NCBI RefSeq assembly: GCF_000699445.3
Contig: NC_067199.1
Span: 32,348,902 to 32,412,901, forward strand
DNA length: 64,000 nt
Direction of reading: 5' to 3'
From: Schistosoma haematobium
Lineage: Eukaryota > Platyhelminthes > Trematoda > Strigeidida > Schistosomatidae
Shown: one piece after another, positions 1 to 23,917 of the stretch
Layout: every line of letters starts with the position of its first letter
Position numbering within the stretch: position 1 is the stretch's first letter
The notes under the pieces: model-generated
Seen by the model: the letters and a program-made list of their open reading frames with translations, nothing else
Told to the model about the DNA's origin: nothing
Database searches by the model: none
Translations under genes and position numbers: made by a program

Positions 1-899
1 AGATTTTTACACAGACTTGACTTAGCATCATCCAAAAGATGAGAGTATTCGACATTAAAATGACTCATAGAGCTACACAGTCTTGTAACAAGTTCAATAA
101 AATCACAAGCTGAGTCAGATACCCACTTATTTGGAAGAGTTTCAGCCAAATTATTTTCATGAACAATTAAAATACTACGAATCCATTGCCAAAATCTATG
201 GTTTACATCTCTCCAGGACAATAATAAATGTAATTTTGAAACACTCTTCTGTACGTTGTGAATATGCTGACGGAGAGCATTCGAATCTAGAAAGATCCAA
301 TAGTGAGAGGGTGGGAGCAATTTCGGTCTTTCTATAGATAATTTAAGAAAGTCTCTCATAGTTTCACCTTTCAAGTGGTACAATTTTTTCAAATGAATGC
401 GCAAACGACCAAGCAGCCAAATGAGTCGAGGTATAGACACATTACTTCCTGGACAAGTGAAAATCTGTTCATTTTGATGAACGAAAACTTTCTTTGTCAT
501 TCCGATCGCAGTAGAAATCAAAATTTGTTCAACTTTTGGTAGGACATCAAAAGAAACTAGGATCCATATAGATCCCAGAAGCAATTGCCTTGATGTGAAG
601 TTCTCATCAACATTCTTGCGTATTAAAGGAAATCCATATGTCAACAAACTTTGAAATATAAACCGATGGATTTCATTGTCCGAAAATTTTTCGAAACCCT
701 CAGAACACAATTCATCCACACACCCATATTTGATAAAATATATAAGTTCAAATACAAGCCGCTTGATCGGATGTAATGCACGTATGTCATCAAACTTAGC
801 CAACCGGACACTTTCTGCTTCCAGTTCTGAAAATCCAACAGAATTCAGGAGATTAATGAAAATTTTAATGCAATATTTTATGTCGACTGGGCCGCTCAT
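1..899 (-). CDS. TEDC1: Tubulin epsilon and delta complex protein 1 (TEDC1), N-terminal part, runs off window
   Basis: An uninterrupted reading frame of about 299 codons runs leftward from an ATG at 899-897 to the window edge; an in-frame TAG lies three codons upstream, which supports this start. Family-like blocks appear in the expected order: an AKFD motif near residue 34, RQLLLGSIWILVSFD near residue 103, IWLLGRLRIHLKKL near residue 160, and LSWRDVNHRFWQWIRSIL near residue 229. Vertebrate TEDC1 (C14orf80) has matching segments (RAKFD, RELLLALSWLL, WLMGKLRFRWRQL, WRRRELVFWQW). In vertebrates TEDC1 acts with TEDC2, delta- and epsilon-tubulin to stabilise centriolar triplet microtubules; a role in fluke basal bodies or sperm axonemes is inference. 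No intron interrupts the visible part. The C-terminus lies outside the window. It points away from GPKOW, with about 10.8 kb of repeats between the two starts. Confidence 0.82.
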   Translation of the reverse strand, partial: MSGPVDIKYCIKIFINLLNSVGFSELEAESVRLAKFDDIRALHPIKRLVFELIYFIKYGCVDELCSEGFEKFSDNEIHRFIFQSLLTYGFPLIRKNVDENFTSRQLLLGSIWILVSFDVLPKVEQILISTAIGMTKKVFVHQNEQIFTCPGSNVSIPRLIWLLGRLRIHLKKLYHLKGETMRDFLKLSIERPKLLPPSHYWIFLDSNALRQHIHNVQKSVSKLHLLLSWRDVNHRFWQWIRSILIVHENNLAETLPNKWVSDSACDFIELVTRLCSSMSHFNVEYSHLLDDAKSSLCKN

Positions 900-1699
900 T
901 AGAAACTAGTGTCTATGACAACATTCCAATATCCAATATCTGTGTAATATGCTTGTATAAATCAACTGATTTCTTTGCGCTCGCTTCCTGATTTTGCGGT
1001 ACGGTTTCAGGTCACTGACATCGTCCAATTTGGATAATCTTCCCACTCGGTTGTGCTAAGCCTATTGGGTGTGATGGTTAATCAGAGGTTAATATTTTTT
1101 GGATATAAGTGATTGCTTTTGATCTTTGGTAAAGGGACTGAAATGACCAGAAGTGGTCACATCATCAGGGAGGAAATTATTTTTTCTCAGTATGAAGGGT
1201 TAGAATTCAGAGTGTAGAGAAAGAGAGAGAAGATAATTTTAATGAATAGTAATTAAAACTCTTATGCAAAGAATGTGAACAAAAGAGATGGGCTAATGAT
1301 AGCAGCAGTAATGATAGCAACTTTGGTGACAGTGATACTAGCTATGATAATAGAACTAGTAGCTGTGGTAGTGAAAAGGCACAAGACATGCGTCGATTAC
1401 AGCAATCCCAAACGAAAAACGGTAAGACATGAACGCGTACATGGATATTAAGTTTCCTCATAAAGTCATCTATCCAAGGAGCTATGGTCACGTTGATTGA
1501 GAGGGCATTTCAGACAGAGTTGATCCTTAATGGAGAGAGATGTGATTTTATCAGGGTGCTGGGTTTCATGTTTTATTGGTCGTGGATTGCCTCGCGAGGT
1601 GCAGTAGTGAGGCTCGGGTGTGATGTTTTTATTCAGATGACCAGGCGTTTTTAGTATACAGTGAGTCACTAGCAAGTTGTCTTATTCTCTCCTTTAGCT
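900..1699. other. Upstream flank of TEDC1, no gene recognised
   Basis: This should hold the TEDC1 promoter, since the gene starts at 899 on the minus strand. I see no clear core promoter element. 1205-1350 is purine-rich with short GATAGC and GATAAT repeats. A minus-strand open frame at 1466-1675 has no family features that I recognise and may be repeat-derived. Confidence 0.4.
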
Positions 1700-3614
1700 C
1701 GGCGAAAACAATCCTTGATAGTGTAACCGGCTTCACAGAGTTTGTACCTTAATCTTATGACCCCCTTGTGGCGCGTTCCGCAAAATGCACTGTTGGGCAG
1801 AATACAAACGAACTGATAACAACGGCGCGTACTGGCAACACAAACATATGAGGAACATATGCACAAAGGCTATAAGCGAAGACAGGCTTCAGTGCCAGAT
1901 AAAGTTTATAGATACATTTGTCTCCGATCCGAAAACCTTATTCCACTATGCAGCCTCTCTTCATCAAGCCAAAACTGGAGTTTCCCAACTGCTAGGTCCT
2001 AACGGCCCGACCAATAACGACGGCGACGCCGCTAACCTTTTCACTGAACAATACTCCCGGACATTTCAAACGACACACATCAACTATACTGATAACGGCT
2101 TCATCTGCAGCTGCAAAGAACTTTCCGTAATGAGCCTGAGCGCTGAAATCGCAGCACTTAAGAAAAGACACTCCCCCTGGCCCAGATATGGTCCATTCTG
2201 CCACACTGAAAGAAGCAGCCTCAATCCTGGCAGCACCGCTTAGCGTGATATTCTCACACTCTCTAAGCCGAGGAAAACTACCGGAAAATTGGGAGCTGGC
2301 TCACATCACACCAATTTTCAAAGGAGGTCGACGCGGTGAACCTTCAAGTTACCGACCGGCGGCTCTTCTCTCTATACCCTCAAAAATCATGGAGTCCCTG
2401 ATATGCGATGGTTTACATGACTATTTACTGTCCTTAAACTTCTTCTCACCCCAGCAGCATGGTTTCAGGAAGGGTCGTTCTTATATAACCAACCTGCTGA
2501 CTGAGGTGGACAGATGGACAACCATCCTTGTTCGTAAGAGAAAGGTTGATATCATCTACCTTGATTTTTCAAAACCTTTTGATAGGGTTGACCATATATG
2601 TCTTATCAATAAGCTCAATCGATTGGCTATCAACTCACCTCTAACTGATGGGCTCACTTGATACCTAAGAATTTGACATTTTAAGGTCAATGTTAACTTC
2701 TTTTTCTCTCAGGCTATGGAATGTCCTAGTGGGGTCCCCTAGGGTTCAGTAATAGGACCTCTTCTTTTTTTGGTTTATATAAACGATCTTCCATTGCAAG
2801 TATCGTCGGACATTACTTTTTCCTGATGATGTGAAACTTTAGAGAGAGTTACGTAACCAAAGGGACATACTGGCACTTCAGGAGGACCTGACTCGACTTC
2901 AAAATTGGACAGATGACGACGAACTTACCTTTAACACTTCAAAGTAGTTCATCTGAGACATGTTGCAGGCTACAGCTACAACTTAGGCAACTCCCTCCTA
3001 GAAGTATCCCAAGTTGAAAAAGATTTAGGAGTGCTGGTACCCTACGATTTGAAGTCTTACGCTAACCGCGACAAAAATGCCTTTCGAGAAAACCTTGTGC
3101 TGGTAACATTGAAGCACGTTTTTGGCCAGTTTGACGGAAGAACTTTCCATATAATCTTCAACAGTTTCATTCATCCCCACTTAGAGTACGGAAACAGCAT
3201 TTCCTCCCTCACTCCTAAAAAATTACGACACTTCGGGACGTATCCAACGGCGAACCACGAAATCAATGTGAGGACTCAAATTCAAGCCTTATGAACAACG
3301 CCTTCAATTACTTAACCTTTACCTATTAGAGCGTGGGCGTCTTAGAGATGACCTTCCGAAAGCTTACAGTATCCTTAACACTTCTGGACATCCCCTTAAA
3401 TACCTACTTAAGTTTGGCTTCAACACAAACCGAAGGGGTAACACTGGAGATACTGGAGACACAACATAGCACAACGGACTGTAGACACAACTTCTGCACC
3501 TTAAGAGTTGTCAAATGCTGGAATTCGCTGCCCGCTAAGCTAGTCCAAGCGAATTCACAGGGGTCCTTTAAAAGAAAACTTGACATATTCTTAAGGACTA
3601 AGGATAAGATCTAA
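1700..3614 (+). pseudogene. CR1-clade LINE reverse transcriptase, decayed
   Basis: Pieces of one LINE polyprotein lie in order but in different frames. 1785-2243 is the linker before the RT (DGDAANLFTEQYSRTFQTTH). 2188-2661 is the RT palm: WELAHITPIFKGG, SSYRPAALLS, QQHGFRKGRSY and YLDFSKPFDRVDH, where the usual KAFD reads KPFD. 2690-2830 keeps MECPSGVP, then an in-frame stop, then GPLLFLVYINDLP. 3031-3294 and 3333-3614 hold the thumb and the C-terminal tail (VVKCWNSLPAKLV...FLRTKDKI). The catalytic FADD box has lost its frame around 2815-2830. The order and the tail match schistosome CR1-type elements (SR1/Perere class). Several frameshifts and stops make it inactive. The 5' end, including the endonuclease, is missing or unrecognisable. 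Confidence 0.8.
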
Positions 3615-4599
3615 CTACGATACACTAATTTCTTTTTCCTCTATTTTCCTTAATATACCTAGGTTCCTGCCTGGAGGTATTGGTGATCCACTGCTAATAG
3701 ACGCGGAAGCCCATTAAGCGAAAGCTTCTTCTATTCCGTCCACAACCATTCGAACCTTTTAAACTTGTCCCGAGAGGTTTCTGTCCCATTCGTGGAGAGG
3801 AGGTGCTACCATGTTGTGTGCGTTTCTAGTCGTAGGCTAATGTGTGTTTAAAATACTTTCAGGAAGACACCAGGAAGCAACACGCCTTATTGTCACTTTA
3901 TAAAGTGGAGAGTAGAGCAGGTTTTGACTTCATCCCCCCTCGTTAGTTGCCACTAGTCTCTAAGCTTCTCATGGTTAGCGGTCCGAGATTGCACTCTGTA
4001 GGGACATGTGAGAGAGGACAAGCTTTATGTGTTCTGTGGGTCTGGGTGTACATAACATTATATTTTGGCAGATTAGATTCCAATTTACTAATCGCCACCT
4101 AACCTCTTCTCTCTTCAGAACCGATTGCGGTTCGGATGAGTTTTCTTCACTTAGTATGAGTTTCCATATATTTTCATAATCCTCATAGGTTAGGGAAGCT
4201 GAGCTAATTTTAAAGAGAGCAAGAACAAAGGTTGGTGCAGAATAATATGAATTCATTTTATTTCGTTAGGTTCTCATCAGCTGCTTGCAACCTAAAATAT
4301 TTGAAATTCAAAGTTATTATAGATATTGACATACTTATACAGCAGAGGGCGATGAAGGATGAATATATGTAACATGATGTAGCAAAGATTTCGTTAGAGT
4401 TAATGAGGTCATAAAATTTTGTTTCGAATATATAGAGTTTGGGAGGGAAGGTTCTAGAAAATTGAAATAGTGATTCGAAATCATGGAATTAAAACACATT
4501 AGATTATTATGCAATGAAGTAACTGAAAATAGATTAATGTTAATAAAGAGAGATATGAATTGAAATTGGTCAGTTATGAATGATGTAATTATAAAATTC
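3615..4599. other. Probable 3' UTR of the CR1-like copy, then unassigned AT-rich DNA
   Basis: The C-rich, better-conserved-looking stretch 3660-3830 follows the LINE stop directly and is probably its 3' untranslated part. From about 3840 to 4599 I recognise no gene or repeat family. Short open frames such as 3975-4256 (-) show no family features. Confidence 0.35.
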
Positions 4600-4761
4600 A
4601 GAAAGAGTTGGAATGACGTAATAAATAAAAAAATAAAAAATAAAAATGGGGTAATGTTACCAGAGCAATAAATAAGGGTAATAAATCTTTCTTTGCCCTG
4701 GTAACATTACCCCTTTTTTATTTTTCATTTTTTTATTTATTATGTCATTCCAACTCTTTCT
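4600..4761. repeat. Foldback element with 64-bp arms
   Basis: The left arm (4600-4663) and right arm (4698-4761) are reverse complements with three mismatches in 64 positions, around a 34-nt spacer. Each arm begins at its outer end with AGAAAGAGTTGGAATGACG or a one-base variant and ends inward with GGGGTAATGTTACCAG. The inner part of each arm is A/T homopolymer-rich. There is no coding capacity. It resembles a MITE or foldback element, but I found no convincing target duplication, so the class is open. Confidence 0.75.
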
Positions 4762-4989
4762 GGACGCTCTGTAGAGACAGTTTTAAGAGGGTTACTTCAG
4801 GGAATGTATGTTGCTTCTGCTATTAGAGACTGGTTGGTCATAACGTGAAATTTAAATAGATCGTTCTCCGTTCATATCCTCAGTGTCGCAAAATCTTTTT
4901 AGAGTTGAAATTTGTCCCCCTAACATTCCATTAACCTGCAGTTTTTAATGCCGGAAGCATGAACGAATGTCAGTGAACTTATCTTTTGA

Positions 4990-5440
4990 AAGATCATCTA
5001 TGCAATCAAGAACGAGAAGTGGTCTTTGAATGGTTTGTTGTGGTATTCGTCCACTTCCACACGATTATTGAAGCCAAACATACGATGACAAGATTTATAT
5101 TCAGCATCTAACAATTGGAGAGGGTTCGAGATAGCAAAGTCTAACAACTCAGTCGGTGTGATATGGCTCAACCGTGTAGACGTGGTCACTTTATGTTCAA
5201 TACCCAGCCTAATTATGTTCTTCAGTGGTCCTAAACAGCATATCGCCAAATGGCATAATAACGGGGGTCGGTAGAGAAGGTGACGTGACTTCCATGTATG
5301 ATCTTATTGACTGGATAGCCTTATCATGGCCAACCTACAATTTGGGGATTATATCCACTATTCTTATGTCAAGGATAAATGCATTTAGTACCGACCTAGA
5401 CAACAATCTCACAATTTATTGTGAGACTCCAGATGTTGAC
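4990..5440. repeat. Dispersed repeat, copy A, with a decayed coding-like strand
   Basis: This block resembles 5580-6130 throughout: shared anchors are GAAGCCAA(A/G)CATA, CAACAATTG(G/A), TGGCTCAACC/TGGTTCAACC and AGACGTGGTCA. The minus strand of copy A is open at 4998-5249 and ends in a hydrophobic and acidic stretch (LLDAEYKSCHRMFGFNNRVE...), suggesting it once encoded protein. I cannot name the family. Confidence 0.5.
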
Positions 5441-5579
5441 TAATAAATGAACGTTTAACAACGTGTAAACTTTAGTATCACTCTGTTGAAAATCCCTTCT
5501 TATATGGGTAGCGTATAAATTCGTTGTGCATATGTCTGGGCTTCAAAACTAAATGAACTTAATTTTACCTTGTCATTTG

Positions 5580-6130
5580 ATATCGCTAACCTCTCAAACT
5601 GGCGGAGGCCAGTTCTTGAACTTTTACACGCTTGCTCAGAATTTGAGTGAGATGGTGTACCCTAAGGTTTGTCGGTACGTCAAGTTGGAGAGTGTTTTCT
5701 GTGACTTTGATGCGTGACATGAAAAGCATAATCTTGTAGTGGCGTTGAACCTTAACCACACTACATCTGAAGCCAAGCATATAATTACTGAAAAGACTTA
5801 CATTCAACAATTGACACGAAGACAAGGTTAATAGTGGAGAACGTGAGAACATTCATTCAGTGAGATGACATGGTTCAACCTTGCAGACGTGGTCATTCTG
5901 TATAACTTGTCTTTACTCACATCAAATATATTGTTTTATCTCTAGCCTAAATGTGTTCTTTACAAACACCAAACGTCATATCAGGGATTGTTGCGATACG
6001 ACGAGTCAGAATACACAATGATGTGACTTTCACGTAGGATCTTGTAGACTAAGTTTTCATATCATGACATATCTACAATTTTAGGGTCAGGTCTATTATT
6101 AGAATAATACTAATATCGGATTAGACCATA
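5580..6130. repeat. Dispersed repeat, copy B, direct orientation to copy A
   Basis: Diverged direct repeat of 4990-5440, with about 60 extra bases (around 5905-5945) and many substitutions. The minus-strand frame that is open in copy A is broken here by stops. The pair could be a tandem duplication or two insertions of one repeat. Confidence 0.45.
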
Positions 6131-6428
6131 ATTCTAAAATCTCACACAGGTACTTGCTCATCAAGGACCAAGTCTGTAGTGGTTGTACTTTATAAAAGCT
6201 TAAGTAATATGCTAAAGACCGTTGTTAGATTTCCCCTAACTCCTCTGTAGCTAACCGAGAACAGACACAATGGTGGAAGCTAGTTTTCGTGAGTACTAGT
6301 GCTCTATGTCTATCACACATTTTGTTGTGCGCAGAATTTCTGTGATATTTTTCGAAATTACACCTACACAGTAATTTAGCTTACAATGCTAGTATGCCGG
6401 AACTTTTTAAATAGTATGAATATCAGTT

Positions 6429-8875
6429 AACTCCTTCTGTAGCTCCTCATGAGTTACTGCTGGTCCCAAGCCCGGGTGAAGGAGGACGGTTGGGCATGGG
6501 GTTATCGTCCCCATCCCGTAGAAAACTAACTCGCTACAACAACGCTTACCAGAAAAAAATAATTCAAACCATTTTAACTCTGCCCTGGGAGTTAGAAGGT
6601 CTTCATTTAGAAGAACTATGACGCCTCATGATGGAAGCCGAGTTCCTTCGGAAGCCACGAGGCCGATGCCCCTTCTAACAACCAGAGCAAAAATTTTTAT
6701 AGGTACATGGAACGTCCGAACAATGTGGGAAACCGGGAAGACCAGTCAAATAGCAACGGAAATGAGGAGATACAACTTGGTAGTACTGGGAATCAGCGAA
6801 ACCCACTGAACCCAAGCTGGACGGAAAAGGCTAGCTACGGGAGAGATGCTGCTATACTCCGGTCACGAAGAGGAAAATGCTCCACACACTCAGGGAGTCG
6901 CTCTAATGCTGTCCAAAGTAGCACGAAATGCACTTGTAGGATGGGAATCTCACGGATCCAGAATCATCAAAGCATCATTCAAAACAAAGGAGGAGGAGAT
7001 CACAATGAATATTATCCAATGTTATGCACCCACCAATGATAGTAACGACGACATTAAAGATCACTTCTATGAGAGGCTGCAATCAATCATAGAGAAGTAC
7101 CCAAGAAAGGACCTCACCATTCTGATGGGAGATCTAAACGCCAAAGTCGGAATAGACAACATCGGATATGAAGATATCATGGGACGAAATAAACTGGGAG
7201 AGAGAAACGAAGATGGGGAAAGATTTGCAAATCTGTGTGCATTCAACAAATTGGTCATAGGAAGCACAATATTCCCATACAAACACATACACAAAGCTAC
7301 ATCAAAGCAGCACACACAGACCGTCCTATAGATGTCACTCCACCAACGACCGAAGAAATCAGGATGGCCATCAGAAAAACCAAGAGCGGGAAAGCAGAAA
7401 AACCAGACAATACACCTGCTGAAACACAGAAGTCAAACATAGAAGTAACTAAGAAAGCGCTCCACATGCCAATCAAGAAAATTCGGGAGGAAAAACAAGT
7501 GTCAACTGACTGGAAAGTAGGCCACCTCATCAAGATACCAAAGAAAGGGGATCTGAGTAGAACTATAGATGCATCACACTACTGTCAGTATCAGGGAAAG
7601 TCTTCAACAGAGTGTTGCTCAACAAGATGAAGGACCCAGTAAAAGTGTTCGAATTCCAGAGTAACATAATGGATTCTGCAAGTATCGGTCGTGCACAGAC
7701 CAAATCGCGACACTACGGATCACCGTCGAACAATCAATTGAGTGGAACTCGTCACTGTATATCAACTTCATTGGTTATGAAAAGGCATTTGACAGTGTAG
7801 ATAAGAGAACGTTATGGAAACTTCTTCGGCACTATAGAGTTCCTGAGAAAACTGTCAGCATTATCCGGACTTATGCGACGGAATACAATGCAAAGTAGTG
7901 CATGTAGGACAACTGACAGACGCATTCCAAGCAAGGGTCGGAGTCAGACAAGGCTGCTTAATCTCGCCCTTCCTCTTTCTTCTGGTGGTTGACTGGATTA
8001 TGAGGACCACCACTTTTCACTGGAAGTACGGAATATAGTGGACAGGTTGAATGCAACTATACGAACTGGACTTCGCAGATGAACTGGCTCTTTTATCCTA
8101 TACACACGAACAAATGCAAATGAAGACAACTAGTGTAGCAGCAGTCTCTGCATCAGTAGGCCTCAACATACACAAAGGGAAAACCAAGGTCCTCAAATTC
8201 AAAGCGGAGAACAGTAATCCAATCACTCTTGATGGCGAAACTCTGGAAGATGTAGAATCCTTCACATACCTGGGAAACATCATCGATGAACAAGGAGGCT
8301 CAGATGCAGACGTAAAGGCGAGGATTGGCAAAGCAAGGGTAGCATTCCTACAATTGAAGAACATATGGAACTCAAAACAACTGTCAACCAATATCAAAGT
8401 GAGAATCTTCAATACCAACGTCAAGGCAGTTCTACTGTACGGAGCTGAAACTTGGAGAACTACAACAACCACCATCAAGAAGGTACAAGTATTTATAAAT
8501 AGCTGTCTTCGCAAGATACTCAACATCCATTGACCGGATACCATCAGCAACGGCCTTTTGTGGGAGAGAACAAATCAGTTTCCAGCTGAAGAAGAAATTA
8601 GGAAAAGACGTCTGAGGTGGATAGGACATACATTACGCAAATCGTCAAACTGCATCACGAGACAAGCCCTAACTTGGAATCCTGAAGGGAAGCGGAAAAG
8701 AGGAAGGCCAAAGAACACATTGCTTCGGGAAATAGAAGCAGATATGAAAAGGATGAATAACAACTGGAAGGAGCTCGAAAGGATTGCTCAGTACGGGGTT
8801 GGATGGCGAATGCTGGTCAGCAGCACATGCTCCTTCACGAGGAGTAACAGGCGTAAGTACGTAAGTATGAATAGC
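6429..8875 (+). mobile_element. RTE/SR2-type LINE, copy 1, internally deleted and inactive
   Basis: It starts with the same 5' UTR as the copy at 51528 and ends at the same GTAA-type tail, so it has both ends but not its middle. The endonuclease part is readable: [16 protein letters not shown] followed by a TGA in place of the W codon, QCYAPTNDS and [10 protein letters not shown] 772-bp deletion at about 7300 fuses the endonuclease to the RT linker. RT motifs downstream are scattered over several frames, though YELDFADELALL (FADD box) survives near 8060. The 3' 720 bp is almost identical to copy 2, including a shared TGA at 8531-8533 replacing a tryptophan. The tail (8848-8870) is a short degenerate GTAA repeat. 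No target duplication was found. Confidence 0.9.
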
Positions 8876-9858
8876 AGTTGAGAGACGAGAAATGCAAGCT
8901 CTCTGTGAAGGACATAGAGTGTAAAACAGGTCTTAGCCACGCCTTCTAAATGATCAACATTTTTTCCAGTCTTTTTGCTAGTAGTAAATTTAGGTAAATC
9001 TGGAACAATGCAAAGAACATACATTTTCAATTGTGCTGAGTTTGTGTTGAAACACATGACGCGCCGTTTGGGTGGGTCTAAGTTTAGGCAATCTACCAAA
9101 CGATGTTTGGTCCTTTAGTAACTTTTTATGAGTTTTCCACTAAATTGAATTGATCTGCATAGTTGAACGTCAACACAGCAAGGTGGATTGTGAACATCTG
9201 AAAGATCTTTTGCTAAAATAAAGGTATGATAACGACTGGGTCTAGCTCATACAGATTCGCAAATGTTGAAGCCTTATAGTTTTTGAATATTCAGCTGAAT
9301 CTGATAGAGGATACTCAGGCCTCAAGCTAGTTTCAAGCCAAAGCTTTTGTAGGTTAGTAAAACTAAACTATCATATCCTCACTGTGAGAACTGTGCTTGA
9401 TGTGACGTCGGGCGTCTTAGAGAAGTAGAAAGAAAACAGAGTGCTCTCTACTACTTTCTAGTCCTAATAGCTCATTCAGCTGCCCCATGCTAAAGAATGG
9501 TTGATGATATGTGGTCTAGAACTATACTATGCCTAGCGAAGATTTTCTTATTACCGTGCTTCCCCATAAGAATACTGATCAGACTTTCCATTCTTTTTTG
9601 GCATCACTGGACGTAATGCAGCCGATGTTAAGCAGGTTGCATCACTTGAGTACAAGAGGTAGACAAGATTCCATATTGGGTTACGCGCTATCCGCACTTC
9701 ATATCTCTCCATATACTTAGATATTTCATTTCAAGAAATACAATCAGTTTTTTCACCTCACAGTTCGCTAAGTCTCCCAAGTAAAGGTAAAGTTGATGAG
9801 GTAATCGTCTTCAGTCTTCAGTGTTCAGTAATAAGGATAGGAGGTCTGTCGACCTATA
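8876..9858. other. Intergenic, no gene recognised
   Basis: A minus-strand open frame at 8788-9099 overlaps the end of the RTE copy and has no recognisable domain. 9529-9720 (+) is open but featureless. The last ~25 bases (from about 9835) are the 3' flank of the minus-strand LINE. Confidence 0.4.
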
Positions 9859-11403
9859 TTAATCCTTGCAGTTCGTAATACTGTGGAGGTCCAATCTCGT
9901 TTTGAATATATTAACAGACGGTGCTGATATTATGTGTTCCGGTAGAGAATTCCAGTAATTCACTACTTGGTGTGAGAAACGGAACTCCAGATGTAAACGG
10001 TTTGATCTCGGTTTTTGAACTTTCTTCTAATGTCCTCTCAAATGATCGGTTCTAGACGGAAGCAAAAGATAAGACATGTTAATACCAAGGTCATCGTTCA
10101 GTATACGATAAGCCAATATTAGATCACCCCGTACTCTACGGTAAGATAACGGAAATAAGTTAAGGTGTCTCAGTCTGTCTTCATAAGATAGGCCAGATAG
10201 ACCTTGTACCATCTTAGTAGCTCGTCGTTGGACTCTTTCCAGCATATCTGCTTCATATTTGAAACAAGGACTCGCTGCTTGAATCCCGTATTCTAAATGT
10301 GGTCGCACATAAATCGGGTATAGTAATCCAAACATTTCATCATCTAAATACTGAAAAGACCTACGAATTGACCATAATACCCTATAGCCTTTTGCAGCAG
10401 CAGCGTTACAGTGACTAGTCGTTTTGAGATCATTGCTTAATATAACTCCTAAGTCTTTATAGTGTCTTGCTTTGGGTAGCACGAATCCACGTAGTGTATA
10501 GTCATACGATTCATTAGAGTTATTTAAGTGCATCACTACACTCTTATTAGGATTTACTTCTAGTGACCACCTGTCTAACCATGCAACCAATGAGCTAAGA
10601 TCGTCCTGTAATACTATTCTATCCGACATACTATGTATGGGTCTCCAAATCATTATGTCATCAGCGAAGAGTAGAACGGATGATTTTGCTACAGTTGGCA
10701 ATTCATTTGCATAAAGTAAAAAGAGAAGAGGACCTAGGATTGTGTCTTGGGGAACCCCACTTTTTACAGGTACCCACGAGGAGAGAGCCCCATTAACCCT
10801 TACCCTTTGTCTCCTGTCATGGAGAAAGTTACTTATCCAATCGACGACTGTGTTATGGATTCCAAAACTTTTCAGTTTGAATTTAAGACCAGAGTGTGAA
10901 ACCTTATCAAAGGCTTTACTTAGATCTATGAAAATTACATCCACAGGAGCATTCCGATCCTTTGCCGCAGCCCACTCTTCTCGTGCAATGAGATTTGTCA
11001 AGCAAGATAGGCCTTTCCGAAAACCATGTTGTGCCCTGGAGAAAAGATTTTGCACTTCAACATAGTTTATAACAGCTATCCGAATGATTTTCTCCATCAG
11101 TTTCACAACTGCACTGGTTAAGCTAACGGGTCTATAGTTACTAACTAAATCCCCACTCCCAGCCTTATACACCGGACTTATTATGGCGTCTTTCCGGTCT
11201 CTAGGAAGTCTGGACTGTCTCAGAGACATGTCGAATAGTATCGCTGATGGTTCAGCAATTTCGTCTGATATGGCTTTCATAATCCTAGGATGAATATCAT
11301 CGGGACCACTGGACTTATCAGGTTTGAGATGCTGAAGTAGCCAGCAAATTAAGAATTTTGCATTTGACATGTACTTGTTCTTCTGATCCTGTAGGACTGG
11401 CAA
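9859..11403 (-). mobile_element. CR1-clade LINE reverse transcriptase, 5'-truncated, nearly open
   Basis: A 458-codon open frame (11403-10027, first codon TTG) covers the RT and thumb: DKSSGPDDIHPRIMK, SNYRPVSLTS, QHGFRKGLSCLTNL, IFIDLSKAFDKVSHSG, SGVPQDTILGPLLFLLYANEL, VLLFADDIMIW and LGVILSNDLKT. The catalytic FADD is intact; the usual PQGS(V/I)LGP reads PQDTILGP. After one in-frame TAG at 10029-10027 the frame continues with the typical C-terminal tail (VVNYWNSLPEHIIS...) to a TAA at 9861-9859, so a single nonsense codon separates the last ~55 residues. Upstream of 11403 the frame closes and no endonuclease follows, so it is 5'-truncated as expected from incomplete reverse transcription. 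It belongs to a different subfamily from the copy at 1.7-3.6 kb. Confidence 0.88.
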
Positions 11404-11655
11404 TACGCATGGACACCCTCACAATAGTCACAAACTGAGAACCGGTTTCTTGATATCTGTGGCCAACTGTAAGTTCATATCTACATGACTAACCACAACC
11501 TTTCCAAACTGAAAGTAAACTAACTCCCAAATATCCGATGATTTCCCTTGAAATATCAGAACCAGGTAGTGAAGTTAGTTTAACTGCATGCTCATAAAGA
11601 CCTCGAACCGCTTCCTAACATTAAACAATCGTTACTGGTTTATAATAAGACCTAG

Positions 11656-11670
11656 TGTTTCAATTTGCAG
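11656..11670 (+). promoter_or_regulatory. 3' splice acceptor directly abutting the GPKOW start codon
   Basis: The bases GTTTCAATTTGCAG lie immediately before the ATG at 11671, so an acceptor AG touches the start codon. This fits either a 5' UTR intron or spliced-leader trans-splicing. The schistosome spliced leader ends in AUG, as I recall, so an acceptor at the ATG is expected for SL addition. The sequence alone cannot separate the two. Confidence 0.5.
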
Positions 11671-23835
<12,165 letters not shown>

Positions 23836-23917
23836 TAGAAAAAAATAATTTACGACATTCTTGAATGTTTGGAATTTTTGTAAATAGTATTTTTTTTTTT
23901 ACTTATTTACATATAAA

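Noticed and set aside
131..337. Plus-strand open frame 68 codons
   Set aside because: Shadow of TEDC1 on the other strand.
676..909. Plus-strand open frame over the TEDC1 region
   Set aside because: It is antisense to a 299-codon open frame with clear TEDC1 similarity and has no features of its own.
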